The notes beneath the pieces are model-generated. The model made no database searches, was not told the origin of the DNA, and was given only the letters and a program-made list of their open reading frames with translations. 64,000 bases of DNA, from assembly GCF_000002875.2 (NCBI RefSeq), contig NC_009420.2, positions 1,898,951 to 1,962,950 on the forward strand. The letters are read 5' to 3'. The position numbers and the translations under genes were made by a program. This document shows positions 41,745 to 52,526 of this stretch, in pieces (the stretch's first letter is position 1; the number at the start of each line of letters is the position of its first letter). This DNA is from Leishmania infantum JPCM5. Taxonomy: Eukaryota; Euglenozoa; Kinetoplastea; Trypanosomatida; Trypanosomatidae.

Positions 41745-42911
41745 CTAAGCGTCGTGACCAGGCGCAGTCGGTTGAATCGTGTGCGAGAGTACCCCACCTG
41801 TGACACGCCGCATCTGATGAATTTCACTCTGCAGGGACTCTGTCCACTGCAGTAGCTCGCCGCGGCTGACCATGCGCTTTTCGAGGTCGCCGAGCCAGTC
41901 CTTCACCTCATGAAAAGCCCCCTCAAGCGAATCCTGGTTCTGCAGCTGCGCGATAGACACACTATGTACCTCCAAAGCCTCCTCTGCCCTATGCTGGGCT
42001 GATAACAGCGACCGAATCTGCTCCTCGACGTCCTTTCCGCTTTCTATTTGCTGAGTCCGCACAGCCTTTGCGTCGGCCCTCAGTCGAGCAACGTCGTCTT
42101 GAATCTTGCTTAGCAGCTTCGCTGCCTTCGTGTCTCGCGCTTCCCCGGTGTGGTCGAGGGCGGCGCGTTGCGCCTCTTGCTGCGCGGCCACCGCCTCGAC
42201 GCATTGACGCACGTCCTGCTGAACGTGCCGCAGCTCCTCTACCTGGATGCTGGCTGTGTGTTGTAGTTCGCGCACATCCGACTGAATCTGCGCAATGGCG
42301 TCCTCTAAGGCGCACAGACGCCGACCAGTCTCGTACTCGTTTTTGTCGATCTGCTGGCGATAGTCAACGAGAACGTCGTAAACACGATCCTGATGCATTT
42401 GAAGCACCTGGTGAAAGCGTTGCTGCAGGGAAGACGCGAGCGCAGAAACGGTACTCGACGCCGCGTAGCCGTCCTCGTCGCTGCTCGGTGCACAGAACGT
42501 CGACGCAGAGGGAGACGCGGCATGCTCTTTAAGGTCCTCCAGCGGCGCCAGCTGGATCTTGCGAAGCACCTTTTCCAGCTCCTCGTAAACAGTCGCTAAA
42601 TGCTCACAGTGCTCGTGTTTTTCACTGAGGAGGGAAGCAATCTGACGCTCATGACGATATACATCTCGCTGAACACGGCGCAGACGCAGCTCGGGAGAGG
42701 AAGAGGCTTCTACGTCGCCCTCTTCTTCGCTACGTATGCTGTGAAGCTGCTCAAACGCCGTCTCGAAGTCGCCGATGTCACCACCGCCTCTGCTAGCCCC
42801 CACATCGTCGCCACACAACAAGGGAGGTATCCCCTGCGGTCGCAGTGCGTGTGGCTTCCCGCCTGGAAGTGGACGCCCGCTGGTAGTACGACTATCGTTC
42901 AGCGCCGACAT
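41745..42911 (-). CDS. Coiled-coil protein, hypothetical
   Basis: This 388-residue protein starts at MSALNDSRTT (ATG at 42911); upstream residues in the frame come from CA repeats and are excluded. Residues 1-60 are disordered. From about 65 onward heptad-like repeats dominate (ELRLRRVQRDVYRHERQI, LATVYEELEKVLRKIQ, VYDVLVDYRQQIDKNEYE, LEDAIAQIQSDVRELQ, HRAEEALEVHSVSIAQLQ), broken by a Ser/Ala linker at 135-165. It ends with a helical stretch (AFHEVKDWLGDLEKRM). No enzymatic motif or membrane segment is present. A cytoskeletal or flagellar role would fit this composition, but I do not recognise a family. Confidence 0.82.
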   Translation of the reverse strand: MSALNDSRTTSGRPLPGGKPHALRPQGIPPLLCGDDVGASRGGGDIGDFETAFEQLHSIRSEEEGDVEASSSPELRLRRVQRDVYRHERQIASLLSEKHEHCEHLATVYEELEKVLRKIQLAPLEDLKEHAASPSASTFCAPSSDEDGYAASSTVSALASSLQQRFHQVLQMHQDRVYDVLVDYRQQIDKNEYETGRRLCALEDAIAQIQSDVRELQHTASIQVEELRHVQQDVRQCVEAVAAQQEAQRAALDHTGEARDTKAAKLLSKIQDDVARLRADAKAVRTQQIESGKDVEEQIRSLLSAQHRAEEALEVHSVSIAQLQNQDSLEGAFHEVKDWLGDLEKRMVSRGELLQWTESLQSEIHQMRRVTGGVLSHTIQPTAPGHDA

Positions 42912-44690
42912 GATTGTGAATTTTACCCGCGGACAGAGACGATTGAAAACTGAGGGGACCGTGGCGTCGTGGACCTCCAGCATACACACACACACACGCA
43001 CGCACACCAAAAAAAACGGTTGGCAGCAATCGAGAATGGGTGAGAAATGGCGAACGAAGGGTGGCGCAGGCGTGCTTAGTGCGATTCTATGACGCTAGTC
43101 GTCGCTGCAGTAGACCTCATGCAAGTAGTTCGGCTAGACCAAAGACGCCAGAGCGGTTCGAATCTATCTATGGGGGAGTACGCAGTGCTGGCTGCCCGGT
43201 TCTCGTTTGTGCAGTTTCGTTGTTCTCGGTAATGACGGCCGTCATCCGCACGAAGCGGTCGAAGAACGGTTTGATGGCCGCCACTCCTATCCAGAACCCC
43301 CCCCTCTTTTTCTATTCGTTCACGACTTTTCACTGCTGCGCAGGGCAAGATAGAAGCTCGAGAAGAAGGGGTTTGGCCACTCCACGTTGCGGTGCTCGCG
43401 CCCCGGTGAGAAGCGGGAAGGGAGGCGAGGGACACGCAAAGGCCGAAAAACACGAAAAAATAGCCGAAGATGAAAAACAAGTACGGAAGAAAGAGTGAGA
43501 GGAGTACGAGAGGTCCATGCGATGAACATAATGCGGAGATGAATAAGAGGTACAGCCACGAGCGTGCAGCATATCCGTTCTCGCGAAAGAGAAGCTCGAG
43601 AGATAGAGAGCGAGGAAAATAGCACAGAGTCGCGAGGACCACGAGGACGGCCCAGAGGCTTCCTGGTAGTACTCTTTGCTACCGTTGCTGTTCACGGTGC
43701 CCGCAGCGGAACCTTCGAACGCATGGCTGAGTGACGCAAGCCACGCTTCGCACGTTTGGTGGGCAACAAACAGGATGCACGAGGTGGAGGTACGTGCATC
43801 CTAGTCCATCCCTGATGTACCGCCTTCCCCCTCTCTCTTTCCTTCAAATCTTCCTGCTTTGATTTCTCTTTCGTTTGTGCAGGATGGGCAATTGACGTGT
43901 CTCTCTGTTCCTCTTCGTCTCACTCCTCCATCCCTCGCCGCCCCTTCGTATCACACGTGTGGTCACCCCCACCCCACCCTCACCGTGACATGAGAGACGC
44001 ACCCCGAAGGCAAAATGCGCACACCACCAAACGCGGAGGGAGGCATGGGGTGACGAAAAGGACGAGAGAAGTACCGAGCGAAAGGCTGCAGAGAAACAGA
44101 GGGAGAGGGAGCGACTTCAACGTCATAGAAAAGCGCGCCTCGGGCAACAGAGAAACAGAAGAGCTCCGAACAAGAGAAGCCAACGAGATAAGAAACTATG
44201 GCAAATGCGTCGACTTCACGGTTGCAAAAGGGGGAGAGCTGGCTAGCACGCGCATGGGCACCCGTGCGCTGCAGGATAGCAAGGCGAGGAGGGCGAGCAA
44301 CCAAGTGAAAGGCACCCATGGATACATCTACACACTTACCAACTCACAAGAAGAGGACAACACGAACGCTAGCGGGAGGGCAGGGGAGAGAAAGAGAAGA
44401 GGCGCCGAGGGACGTGGGGGGGGGGAGGGGGCGGCGGCTAGCAAAGCAAAACAACACTAAAAACGAAAAAAAAAACTGCGGCGCGTCAACAACCTTACGA
44501 GGAGAAAGGCAAGGTGCGACTACACAAGGAAGCGGAGAGAGAGACAGAGAGTGCAAGTAGAGTCTGCACTCCCGAGAACGAGTCTGAGCAGACGACGCAG
44601 CCGAAGATCCAGTGCTGGCACGCGCAGCAGCTTTTCATCTCTGCGCTCCACTTCGCTGGTTGGTTCATTCCTTTTGGCTTTATGCTGCAT
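42912..44690. other. Intergenic, no gene seen
   Basis: Purine-rich plus strand at 43390-43500 and 44040-44170, G run at 44415-44430, CA repeat at 42982-43001. No coding signal. Confidence 0.6.
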
Positions 44691-45986
44691 CTACCAGCGG
44701 AAGTCGTTGAAGATGTTCGTGATGTTGGCGTACGAGCCGTTCCACTCGCTCGGTGACGAGTCTGTATTGTGCTCAGCGAACAGCTTCACACCCGGAGCAG
44801 GTGGGGCCATGGCGAAGTTCTTGTCATCAGGGCGGTTCGCCGGCGACCACCCTTGCGCGATGCGGGTAATTGTGTGGTGAAACGGCTCCCGGCCCTCTTC
44901 AAAGTCGCGCACCTTGGCCTTGATGCCTGGGGTAATGTGGTCCTCGTAATGAATCATGAGCGTCTCCAGCTGGCCCATCGCGTTCCTGTAATGCACGAAC
45001 TGGTCGCCGTAGCGGGACATGTTGCGATACGACTCCGCGACGCTCTCGCGATGTAGCAATGATGCGTAGTATGGCCGCTTGTACTCAAACTTGCTGACCT
45101 CACCGATCTTGCGAGCCGGTGCGCCGCCCCAGAGTTCGCCGTCGCCGATCTTGGTATCAGCCGTCACCACGCTGCCAGGCATGATGTGCACCATGATCCC
45201 CGTTGTCACGCCTTTCATGATCTTGGTGTTGTGGCCAATGCGGTTGAAGGAGCCGATGGAGCAGCCATCGAGGTAGCAGTTCGACTCGATAATTGTGTTT
45301 GGCATGATGCGTGTGACGCCATCCATACCGTCCCATTGCTGGTACGGGTTAAGCAGCTCATGACGCTGGTACGCCAGCAGATCCGTCGGCGCGTCGCTCA
45401 TGATGCAGGTGTTTTCCAAGATCTGCACGCCTTCAGCGATGTAGACACAGTTCGTGTCTGCCCGAATCGTGACCCCCTCCATAATGCAGGCACCAAGACC
45501 GATAACCACCTGTCCAACGAGAGAAGCCGTCTGTCCCACGTACTCGGCTGTCGCGTCCACGGAGGCGTGGTAGTTGTTCGGCACCTTCTGGTAAAAGTAG
45601 AGCTGCGCGCACACACGATTCATGGAGAAGGGTTCGAGGTAGTTCTCGTAGAGCACCTGCATCAGACGAGACCCCTTCGGTACGCGGCCAAAGTCACCGT
45701 AGGCGAGCTGATGAAACGTGCCGTCCATTTTGCCCATGATGCCAAACTGCATGAGGGCGAGCGGGTGGCGCGGGTCCTCGGGGTCCAGAAAGGTGCCGGT
45801 GCGATCGTTCAGGTTCGCCATGGTGCTACCACCCTGCATCGCGAGCGTCTCGAGCGGAAGCGATTTGATGAGGTTGGCCCAGCCCGGTCCCGCGTACTGG
45901 CCTTGCTGATAACCCCACAGCACATCCGGATGCACGCTGCCGATGGCGTCGCTCGGCATCAGTCGACGGAGAGTGCGACGCAGCAT
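44691..45986 (-). CDS. Gamma-carbonic-anhydrase-like mitochondrial beta-helix protein
   Basis: This 431-residue protein starts at MLRRTLRRLMPSDAIG (ATG at 45986), a classic mitochondrial presequence. After a region of about 150 residues without recognised motif, a left-handed beta-helix of hexapeptide repeats runs from about 165 to 305: ASLVGQVVIGLGACIMEGVTIRAD, VYIAEGVQILENTCI, then IIESNCYLDGCSIGSFNRIGHN, GIMVHIMPGSVV and IGDGELWGGAPARKIG. The closing GxPAR motif is typical of gamma-carbonic anhydrases and related acyltransferases. Gamma-CA-like subunits form part of mitochondrial complex I in plants and protists, which is the likely home. Of the zinc histidines only the IGHN position is clear; the partner five residues later is Met. 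Catalytic activity is therefore doubtful. Confidence 0.85.
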   Translation of the reverse strand: MLRRTLRRLMPSDAIGSVHPDVLWGYQQGQYAGPGWANLIKSLPLETLAMQGGSTMANLNDRTGTFLDPEDPRHPLALMQFGIMGKMDGTFHQLAYGDFGRVPKGSRLMQVLYENYLEPFSMNRVCAQLYFYQKVPNNYHASVDATAEYVGQTASLVGQVVIGLGACIMEGVTIRADTNCVYIAEGVQILENTCIMSDAPTDLLAYQRHELLNPYQQWDGMDGVTRIMPNTIIESNCYLDGCSIGSFNRIGHNTKIMKGVTTGIMVHIMPGSVVTADTKIGDGELWGGAPARKIGEVSKFEYKRPYYASLLHRESVAESYRNMSRYGDQFVHYRNAMGQLETLMIHYEDHITPGIKAKVRDFEEGREPFHHTITRIAQGWSPANRPDDKNFAMAPPAPGVKLFAEHNTDSSPSEWNGSYANITNIFNDFRW

Positions 45987-46015
45987 GACGGTGGCAAAGG
46001 TGTTGAGAAAGAAAA

Positions 46016-46049
46016 CTAGAAGCAAGCAAGCAAATACGAAAAAAAAAAG
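46016..46049 (-). promoter_or_regulatory. Candidate trans-splice acceptor for gamma-CA-like gene
   Basis: Minus-strand T10 and C/T sequence, then gcttctAG at 46017-46016, the first AG after the tract, about 30 nt before the ATG. Confidence 0.65.
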
Positions 46050-48115
46050 CTGTGCTACGGAAAGCAGCAGTACACGCACACACACACACACACACGGAGG
46101 GATAGTAGGAGGGAGAGATAGACAGGGACGCGACTCCAAGCGCGACGATCTTCGTCTCCTTTTCCTGGTTAGTGAGTGGTGCCCCAGAGATGTGCTGCCA
46201 GGAAATGGCAACCAACGACTGTGTTCGAAAAGCAGCAGAATACACACATGTGTAACCCACGCACACACACACACCCTCGCACGATAAAAAAAAAGCGATT
46301 CACAAGAACGAGAGAAAAAGACTAGGGTGCACTATACAGCCGTCTCCAATGCTTGCGTGGGTATATGTGCGAGTGAAAGAGGGACGCACTCCTCCCTCTC
46401 ACGCTTTTCGTTTTGCCTTCGAATGTTGCGATATGGATTTGGAGGGAGAGCGGCGACAGCGAGGTACGAGGTGGGCGGTAGAAGGCGGGGAGAGGAAGGC
46501 TTCGCAGCTAGGATGAAATCTAATACTATACAGAGGCTAGACAAGGCGAGAAGAGGTCCCCACAACGGGCGAGGAGCGGGAAAGAAGGGAAAGAGTCGAG
46601 GTTGTGGGGGGGGTGCAGTATCGATGATGGGAAAATAAGGCAGAAGCACTCGAGCTACTCGAGTAGTGTCTTCTGAGTGCTACTTCTCTAGATACGCACA
46701 CGCGCGCACACAACAAGATATGTGCAGCTGATTGTGTCGGTGCACTAGAACGAACTCAGTGGATCGGTGGAATGAGGGAGAGGAAGGGGCAGAAAAGACA
46801 GACGGAGAGAGAGATGGAGAGCGGGAGGAAGATGCCATCGGATGCATGGCAGTGTCACATTCGCTTCGAGGAGAAGAGAGGCATGCAGGGCGGTGCATCT
46901 AGGGAGGCGGTCAAGGGTGCGATCACGCTACTATGACAGAGCCCGAGATGAGCGCCGTTCTCTCCTTTGCCGAAACTCATAGCGCCGCCAACATGGTTCT
47001 GTAAGGTGAGCATGAGGCGCACTTGCCACGTTCGTTGTCGATCTCGGATTCTGTTTGGGGCACCCCGTTCGTGGGCTGTGCCACCATCTACGCACAAACA
47101 TTCGCACGCATGCACGCGGACACGTGCGATAAGGGTAATCAAGGCTTCATCAGCCTTGAGCGTTACAGTCACTCCTTTTTTTCGTCTCTGTGTGAGTAGG
47201 GGAAGGGGGGAAGAGTCCCTTAGTGAGAACATGCGCCTGCTGTGCCTGACACAGGGAAGTGGTAGGCGGAGGGATAGAGAAGGCAAACATGTGAGCACGA
47301 CACCCAAGCGAGGAGGGGGGGTCGAGAAAAGAGACCGGAGGAGCGGAAGCAGTACAGCAATGTGCATGTGGAGACCGAAGGAGTGACGGAGAGGAGGCCT
47401 ACCGTGTGATAGAGAGGAAGACGCAGGCACAGCCAGTGCGACAGCCAATTGAGGGGGAAGCACCAACAAGAAACGCACGCGAAAGCCCTCCATCTATCCC
47501 AGGAACTATGAAGGGAAGGTGGAGAGAGCAAAAATCGAGTAAAGTCTATAGTACTAGGGAAGAGGAGTAGGGTGTGCTCCAATTCCCCTCCGTGGCACAG
47601 GAGCAGCCCTCAATACCGGCAGAGACAGACAGAAAGCGGAGGAAGTGGCTCTTTCACGTTCTCGCACGGTGAGTCGAGTGATGCACACTTGCGTGGCAAT
47701 GAGAGAGAACAAAAAAACCGGGCGCCACAGATTACGTGTACCACCGCAACAGCGAAAAAAAAAGAGGGAAAAGGCCATCAGGAGCGTACACGTAACAGAA
47801 ACAGCAGAACGCGCGCCGGCAAGTGCACGAATGTGTAGCTGTGAGACGCGAGTCGGGCACGCGCTCCGTCGGCGCTGTAAGGCGGGCGCGCGGTAGTTGC
47901 GCAAACGGTAGAGCGAGGCCATAATAGCGCTGTGCGCTGGCCCTTGCCTATGCAGAGGCTTTCCCGTCCCAGACACCAGCGCCGATTTGCACAACACAAA
48001 GTACAGAGATCACCTGCTACGATAAGCGCATGCTTGCGCTGCAGTCATGTACTCCACTCCCTGCGCATCCTCTGCCCTTCTTCACCTGTCCGTTTTCTGT
48101 GCATGTGCATGTGCA

Positions 48116-48150
48116 TGTGTGTGTGTGTGTGTGTGTGCGTGCGTGCGTGC
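48116..48150. repeat. (TG)n and CGTG microsatellite
   Basis: About ten TG units followed by four cgtg units, just downstream of a stop codon. Confidence 0.85.
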
Positions 48151-48163
48151 TTCGTCCTGCATC

Positions 48164-48967
48164 CTACATGCTGATCTGCCGCTCCTGCTGCTCCCTCAAA
48201 TCAGCCTCGATCTCTGCGGCCCTCGTCGCCAGTGCGCGCCGTCGCTCGTCCAGTGAGATTTTCTTGGTCACCATTAGCGACCACAGAAAGCCATTGTAGC
48301 GGCGGCACAGGTCCCCCACATCCCCCCACGGCGATGCCACGGAGTTGGTCTGGTGGGAGCAGATCAATCCGCTAAACCAGCGATGCTCCGCCGTGGTGAT
48401 GTGCAGGTGACCGTTTGTGTGGGTACGCTCGAGCTGCAAAGTAAAGGAGGCTGGAAAGACAAAGAGCGGAATCGAGTAGCTCGTGAAGGGAACGATAAGG
48501 TAGATGTCGGTGCGGGTTTTGCCGTGCAAGAAGACAACTTCGTCCTGTATCTCGCGGCGAATCTCTTGCAAATACGGCTCTACGCGGATCGGCAACTTCT
48601 CGAGAAGGTAGACGCCATCGCGAAGTTCGCTAACGCCCTGCAGCATCGCCATCGAGTCCTGCAGGATCGCCTTCGGAGAGAGTTGAATCGTGGCAAACAT
48701 TGGTGAATGCACCGCTAGAATGCTCAGCCACACGTCGAGGCACTCGCGCTCTTCTCTTGAGAGCACAGGGGAGTAGAAGGCGGATCTCCAGAAGTCAAAG
48801 TAGTGCGTCCGCTTTCGCAGGGTGGGTTTACTATAGTCCCAGTGCTGCTCAAACGCGCGGTCGTGAAGAACGGCTGAGCAGAGAAAAAGGGAGGAGGACA
48901 TGGCGAGGTGCACGCCAACAATGGCGAGGCAGACGCGGCCCACCGTAAAGTGAAGTCGTGTGCCCAT
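48164..48967 (-). CDS. Single-pass membrane protein, hypothetical
   Basis: This 267-residue protein starts at MGTRLHFTVGRVCLAIVG (ATG at 48967). Residues 9-32 are hydrophobic, a signal anchor. The rest is a soluble domain of mixed structure (WDYSKPTLRKRTHYFDFWRS, LDVWLSILAVHSPMF, VVFLHGKTRTDIYLIVPFTS, LFVFPASFTLQLE) ending in a charged helix (LDERRRALATRAAEIEADL). The frame extends upstream, but that part is composed of Leu/Ser/His repeats from T/C tracts. I do not recognise the family. Topology suggests a type II or mitochondrial inner-membrane protein. Confidence 0.78.
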   Translation of the reverse strand: MGTRLHFTVGRVCLAIVGVHLAMSSSLFLCSAVLHDRAFEQHWDYSKPTLRKRTHYFDFWRSAFYSPVLSREERECLDVWLSILAVHSPMFATIQLSPKAILQDSMAMLQGVSELRDGVYLLEKLPIRVEPYLQEIRREIQDEVVFLHGKTRTDIYLIVPFTSYSIPLFVFPASFTLQLERTHTNGHLHITTAEHRWFSGLICSHQTNSVASPWGDVGDLCRRYNGFLWSLMVTKKISLDERRRALATRAAEIEADLREQQERQISM

Positions 48968-50264
48968 GTTCGTGTGCGTGTGGACGCGTATGCTGAGTAA
49001 GAGGGACGGAGCGAGGAGGTGGAAGGGCTGCGTATGACGCTCTGAGAAGCAAGAGGAATGAATGAGCAGCAGCAGCAGCAGTAGCAAGCAGGTGCGTAGC
49101 CTTCGCTCTGTCCCTCTCTTGGTAGAGTTGATCCTCTGCAAGCCGCCCTCCACTCACGAGAAATGCCGTCGCTCTCCCTAGCACCCTGTGTTAACGCGCG
49201 AGATTGGGGCAGCCGTTTGCTTAGCAAGTGTGTGCGTGTGCGTGAGCGGAGTATATAAGTGTCTCTCGTTCGGTTAGTGTATGCGCCGTGTGCCACTGTC
49301 ACGCATGCGCACGTTAAGAGGGGGCATTTGTCCGAGCGCGGAAGGCGCCAGTGAGAGAGGAGGCCAAGCCACGAAAGGAGGGGTGCCGTGTGCCGCAAGA
49401 AGTGCCAACACAAAAACAAGAGTGCGTCAGCCGACCGTAGACAACGGTTGTCCGCGCACGCGTCGTAGAAAAACGTGGAGTTCAAAGTGCGGACGAGAGA
49501 AAAAATAAAATACGGGTGTTTGCGGCCCAGCAGCACAAACGGAAAGAAAGAGCGAGAGAAAGAAAGAGAGTAGGCGAGCACGCAGCCGCACCTCCAGGAA
49601 ACACCAGCACTCTTTCGCTTGTCTGTGTGCGAGGGAGGAGAGGGTGTGTGTCAAGGCAAAGGGAGAGAGTCGTGCTGCGCGGGCAGCGCGTGGGGCCAGG
49701 TGCGGAGGCGCCTACACTCATATGCAGAAGAGCGCACCTTCACATGAAAAAAAAAAGAAAGGTGGTCACAGTACACGAAAGGTTGTGCACGTCCGCTCGG
49801 TGCAGCAAGGAAGTTCCCGCTGGCCGTCTAACGCAACGGCGCGCGTTGCGGTGCAGGTATATGTGTTCTTTTTTTTCCTCCCTTATCACGCATTAACCCT
49901 CAGCGAAGTCTTGGCAGAAAAGCACCTCGTCTTATGACGCGAAGAAGAGCAGTGAGGACGAAAAAGAAGACACCTCAGCATGGGAAAAGAAAACGGTGCA
50001 ACTTCTCCCCCTCAAATGCAGTCATGCGCCCTGTCGCTCGCCTCCTCCCTTCGTACACGCGCTGAAAGAGAGCGACCGGTGTCGCTTAAACGAGATACAA
50101 TTTTCGGGGTACCTCCTACCTCGTCGCCACGTGTGAATATGTGCAGGCATGTTCTTGTAGGTAGCGGTTTTTGTCTTACGGCACTGTCGGCGAGGGAAGA
50201 GGGGGGTTCCCAGAATCGGCAGGAACGCGCCCCATTCCTGCTATCATGCCTCCACGTCTTCTGC
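48968..50264. other. Intergenic, no gene seen
   Basis: 5' region of the membrane-protein gene, with a short (CAG)n-like run at about 49062-49083, and the 3' region of NOB1. Confidence 0.6.
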
Positions 50265-51587
50265 TCACTTGCGGTGAGCTGCGCGCACCTTCTTTTTCTC
50301 GTTGACGTTGTACCTATGGTAGGATGAATACGCACGTGGGTCGGCCAAGTTCTTCTTCTTCAGCTTCGGCGCTTCTCCAAAGGTGGCGAGGGCGCAGTCG
50401 TCATTCTGCATGACCTGATGCGCCTTCACCTTGCTACTGGTCGTGCCGCGAATCACGTGCGCCAGCTGATCCTCGCGGAGCACAAGGTTGCGGTTCGTGC
50501 CACGCGTGCCGCCACGCGGCTTTGGCAGGTTGTAGATGGTGCCACGCGTGCTGATGCGTTTTCGAAAGTTGATGTAGAGCTTCTTCTCCCCTTGGTCATT
50601 CACCACGTAGTTGACGCGCCGCAGAGTGTCACCGGAGCCGCATTCAGGGCAGAACTGGCGGGTTGTGTCGACGACGAGGGTGAAGCAAGCTGTGCAACGC
50701 ATCATCCACAGGCGCAGCTCGCGAATGTGAATGCCATTCGTGCCCACGATCGGGACGCCGAGATGCATGAGTGTGTTTTGCATGGCATAGTCAGACGTCA
50801 CACAGGCCATGCCAGCCTCAAAGGCACGCCCGGCGCCGCGAGTTCCGCTCTGCACATCTTGGATGTTCTCCGGCGTGATCCACTCCCCCTCGCCATCGTC
50901 CTCCTCTGCAGCACCTGCACCGCCCTCGCCATCCGTTTCCTTCGCCTCATCGCTCCAGCCACCCGACCCCGGCATTGCACCCAGCCAGGCGCTCTGTGCG
51001 TGAGCTGGCTCCGACTTCTCCCTCTCGTCATTTGAGCCATCCTCGTTCATGTCCTCTGTCATCACCTGAACCTTGTCGGCGTTTCCCGGGTTCACCTGCG
51101 GCGGACGCGGCTCGATCGGCTCGCCAAGAAACCCACCGACCTTGCAGCAGTCGAGCGCGAGGGCGCAGAGGCGGATGTCGGTGCGGGACATGGCGCCAAA
51201 GTCACCGGTGAGCTCCGCACAGGCAACCACGGCAGCGACTGCCTCCGGGGTAGGGTCTAGCACCGTCACTTGGTGCGGTAGCCGCTCCAATAAGTCGCGC
51301 GACGCGCGATCCTTGATCTCGACAATCACCTGCGGCGTCGTCACCAGCGCGTCCGCGGTGGACACAAAGTTGTCCATGCCCTTGATGATGGCGTTGGCAT
51401 CTAAGATGAGAAGACCTTTGGAGAACGACGGGAGCTTCACCTCTGCCGTCTCGTGGTGCGGGTTTCGCAGCTGCCTCTCCGCATCATTCTGCGATGGGTC
51501 GACGGCGAACACGGTGGCTCGCGGCTTGGCCGTGAAGTTGGCCGCCTCCTCCGGCTTTATACTCTTCACGAGTGCTGCCCACGACAT
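50265..51587 (-). CDS. NOB1: NOB1, 18S rRNA 3'-end (site D) endonuclease
   Basis: This 440-residue protein starts at MSWAALVKSIKP (ATG at 51587). Residues 55-155 plus about 255-285 make the PIN nuclease domain: LLILDANAIIKGM with the acidic residue Asp63, VIVEIKDRASRDLL, SRTDIRLCALAL with Asp137, and ACVTSDYAMQNTL with Asp266. The middle (160-250) is an acidic, disordered insert as in other NOB1 proteins. A zinc ribbon follows, with Cys298/Cys301 (MRCTAC) and Cys313/Cys316 (FCPECG). The basic tail (KRISTRGTIYNLPKPRGG) is also typical. NOB1 cleaves 20S pre-rRNA to form the mature 18S 3' end in late cytoplasmic pre-40S particles. All expected catalytic and zinc residues are present. Confidence 0.95.
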   Translation of the reverse strand: MSWAALVKSIKPEEAANFTAKPRATVFAVDPSQNDAERQLRNPHHETAEVKLPSFSKGLLILDANAIIKGMDNFVSTADALVTTPQVIVEIKDRASRDLLERLPHQVTVLDPTPEAVAAVVACAELTGDFGAMSRTDIRLCALALDCCKVGGFLGEPIEPRPPQVNPGNADKVQVMTEDMNEDGSNDEREKSEPAHAQSAWLGAMPGSGGWSDEAKETDGEGGAGAAEEDDGEGEWITPENIQDVQSGTRGAGRAFEAGMACVTSDYAMQNTLMHLGVPIVGTNGIHIRELRLWMMRCTACFTLVVDTTRQFCPECGSGDTLRRVNYVVNDQGEKKLYINFRKRISTRGTIYNLPKPRGGTRGTNRNLVLREDQLAHVIRGTTSSKVKAHQVMQNDDCALATFGEAPKLKKKNLADPRAYSSYHRYNVNEKKKVRAAHRK

Positions 51588-52526
51588 GGGGCCTCTCTTG
51601 CAATGCAAGTGGTCCTGAAGAAAGGGTGATACGTGAAGCGACTTGGTGCGGGCGGATAAGGAAGAGAGAGGCTGCGCGCTGCGCACATGCACACACACAC
51701 ATACACGTAAACGCGAACTCAAAAAAAAAACGAATAGGACGAAAAGAGAAGTGTTCCTCTTTCTTCGATTGCGAGCTGTGTGAGAGAAGCCCCCCTGTGC
51801 CACTCAGCACAGGAGATGAGTATTCGGCCGAGCGGAAAAGACAGGGCGGACAGCGGGACGAACGTCGGAATGCGGGTGAGAGCACAAAGATGATAAAGTG
51901 GAAGGTGGGAGGGTGGCGTCGGGTCGAGGCAGCGGGCGCGGGCCCGTTTCAGGCCCAAAAGCAGGCCCGAGGAAAGCAGGCTATGGGCTACAGCACCACT
52001 GCCGGCTGCGCGAAGTAAACGCAGGCATGTGTATTTCCATCGAAATATGCACACACATACACACACACACACGTGCCGTGCCCTCGCCCTACACTAACCA
52101 GTCACTGATGGCTTTTGGCCTTCCTTCGAAACCGGCATAGTTCCCCTGCTGTCTATCGGTGCTCATTTTTCTTCGAGAGGTTTTTTTCCTCCCTTCGTCT
52201 CCCTGTTGCGCGACCTTACGTGCGTTACCGAGGTGTGAGAAAAGTGCCCTGCAAACAAAACCCTCTATCACTATGTATAGAGAGAGGGCAACAAAGAGGA
52301 GTGGGTGGGTGGGATATGATCCCGACAACCGGCCGCGTGTAGCAAAAATGGGCAAACGAAAACGGCAGCCGACAGGCATGCGTGGTGTCTGAAGACATCT
52401 GTTAGCGCGTGTGGCGCCAAAAAAAAAAAAACTTGTCACCTGAGCATTCATTTCTCCATAAAACCTCATTGATGAATCGAGCACCGCACCGTCAGTATCA
52501 CCGTGCCTCTCCTTGTGCCGCTGCCG
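51588..52526. other. Intergenic, no gene seen
   Basis: NOB1 5' region (possible acceptors at 51643-51642 or 51616-51615), a CA repeat at 52049-52073, and the 3' region of the next gene. Confidence 0.6.

Larger units (their letters stand above)
45987..48163. other. Intergenic, no gene seen
   Basis: 5' region of the gamma-CA-like gene with an (AC)n tract at 46077-46097, then the 3' region of a membrane-protein gene with a (TG)n/(CGTG)n tract at 48116-48150. Open frames are low complexity. Confidence 0.6.

Noticed and set aside
43150..43170. ggttcgaatct resembling a tRNA B box
   Set aside because: No A box or acceptor-stem pairing at the right distance.
46855..47493. 212-residue minus-strand ORF
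   Set aside because: Leu/Ser/Pro-rich low complexity in an intergenic stretch, with no domain or clear start context.
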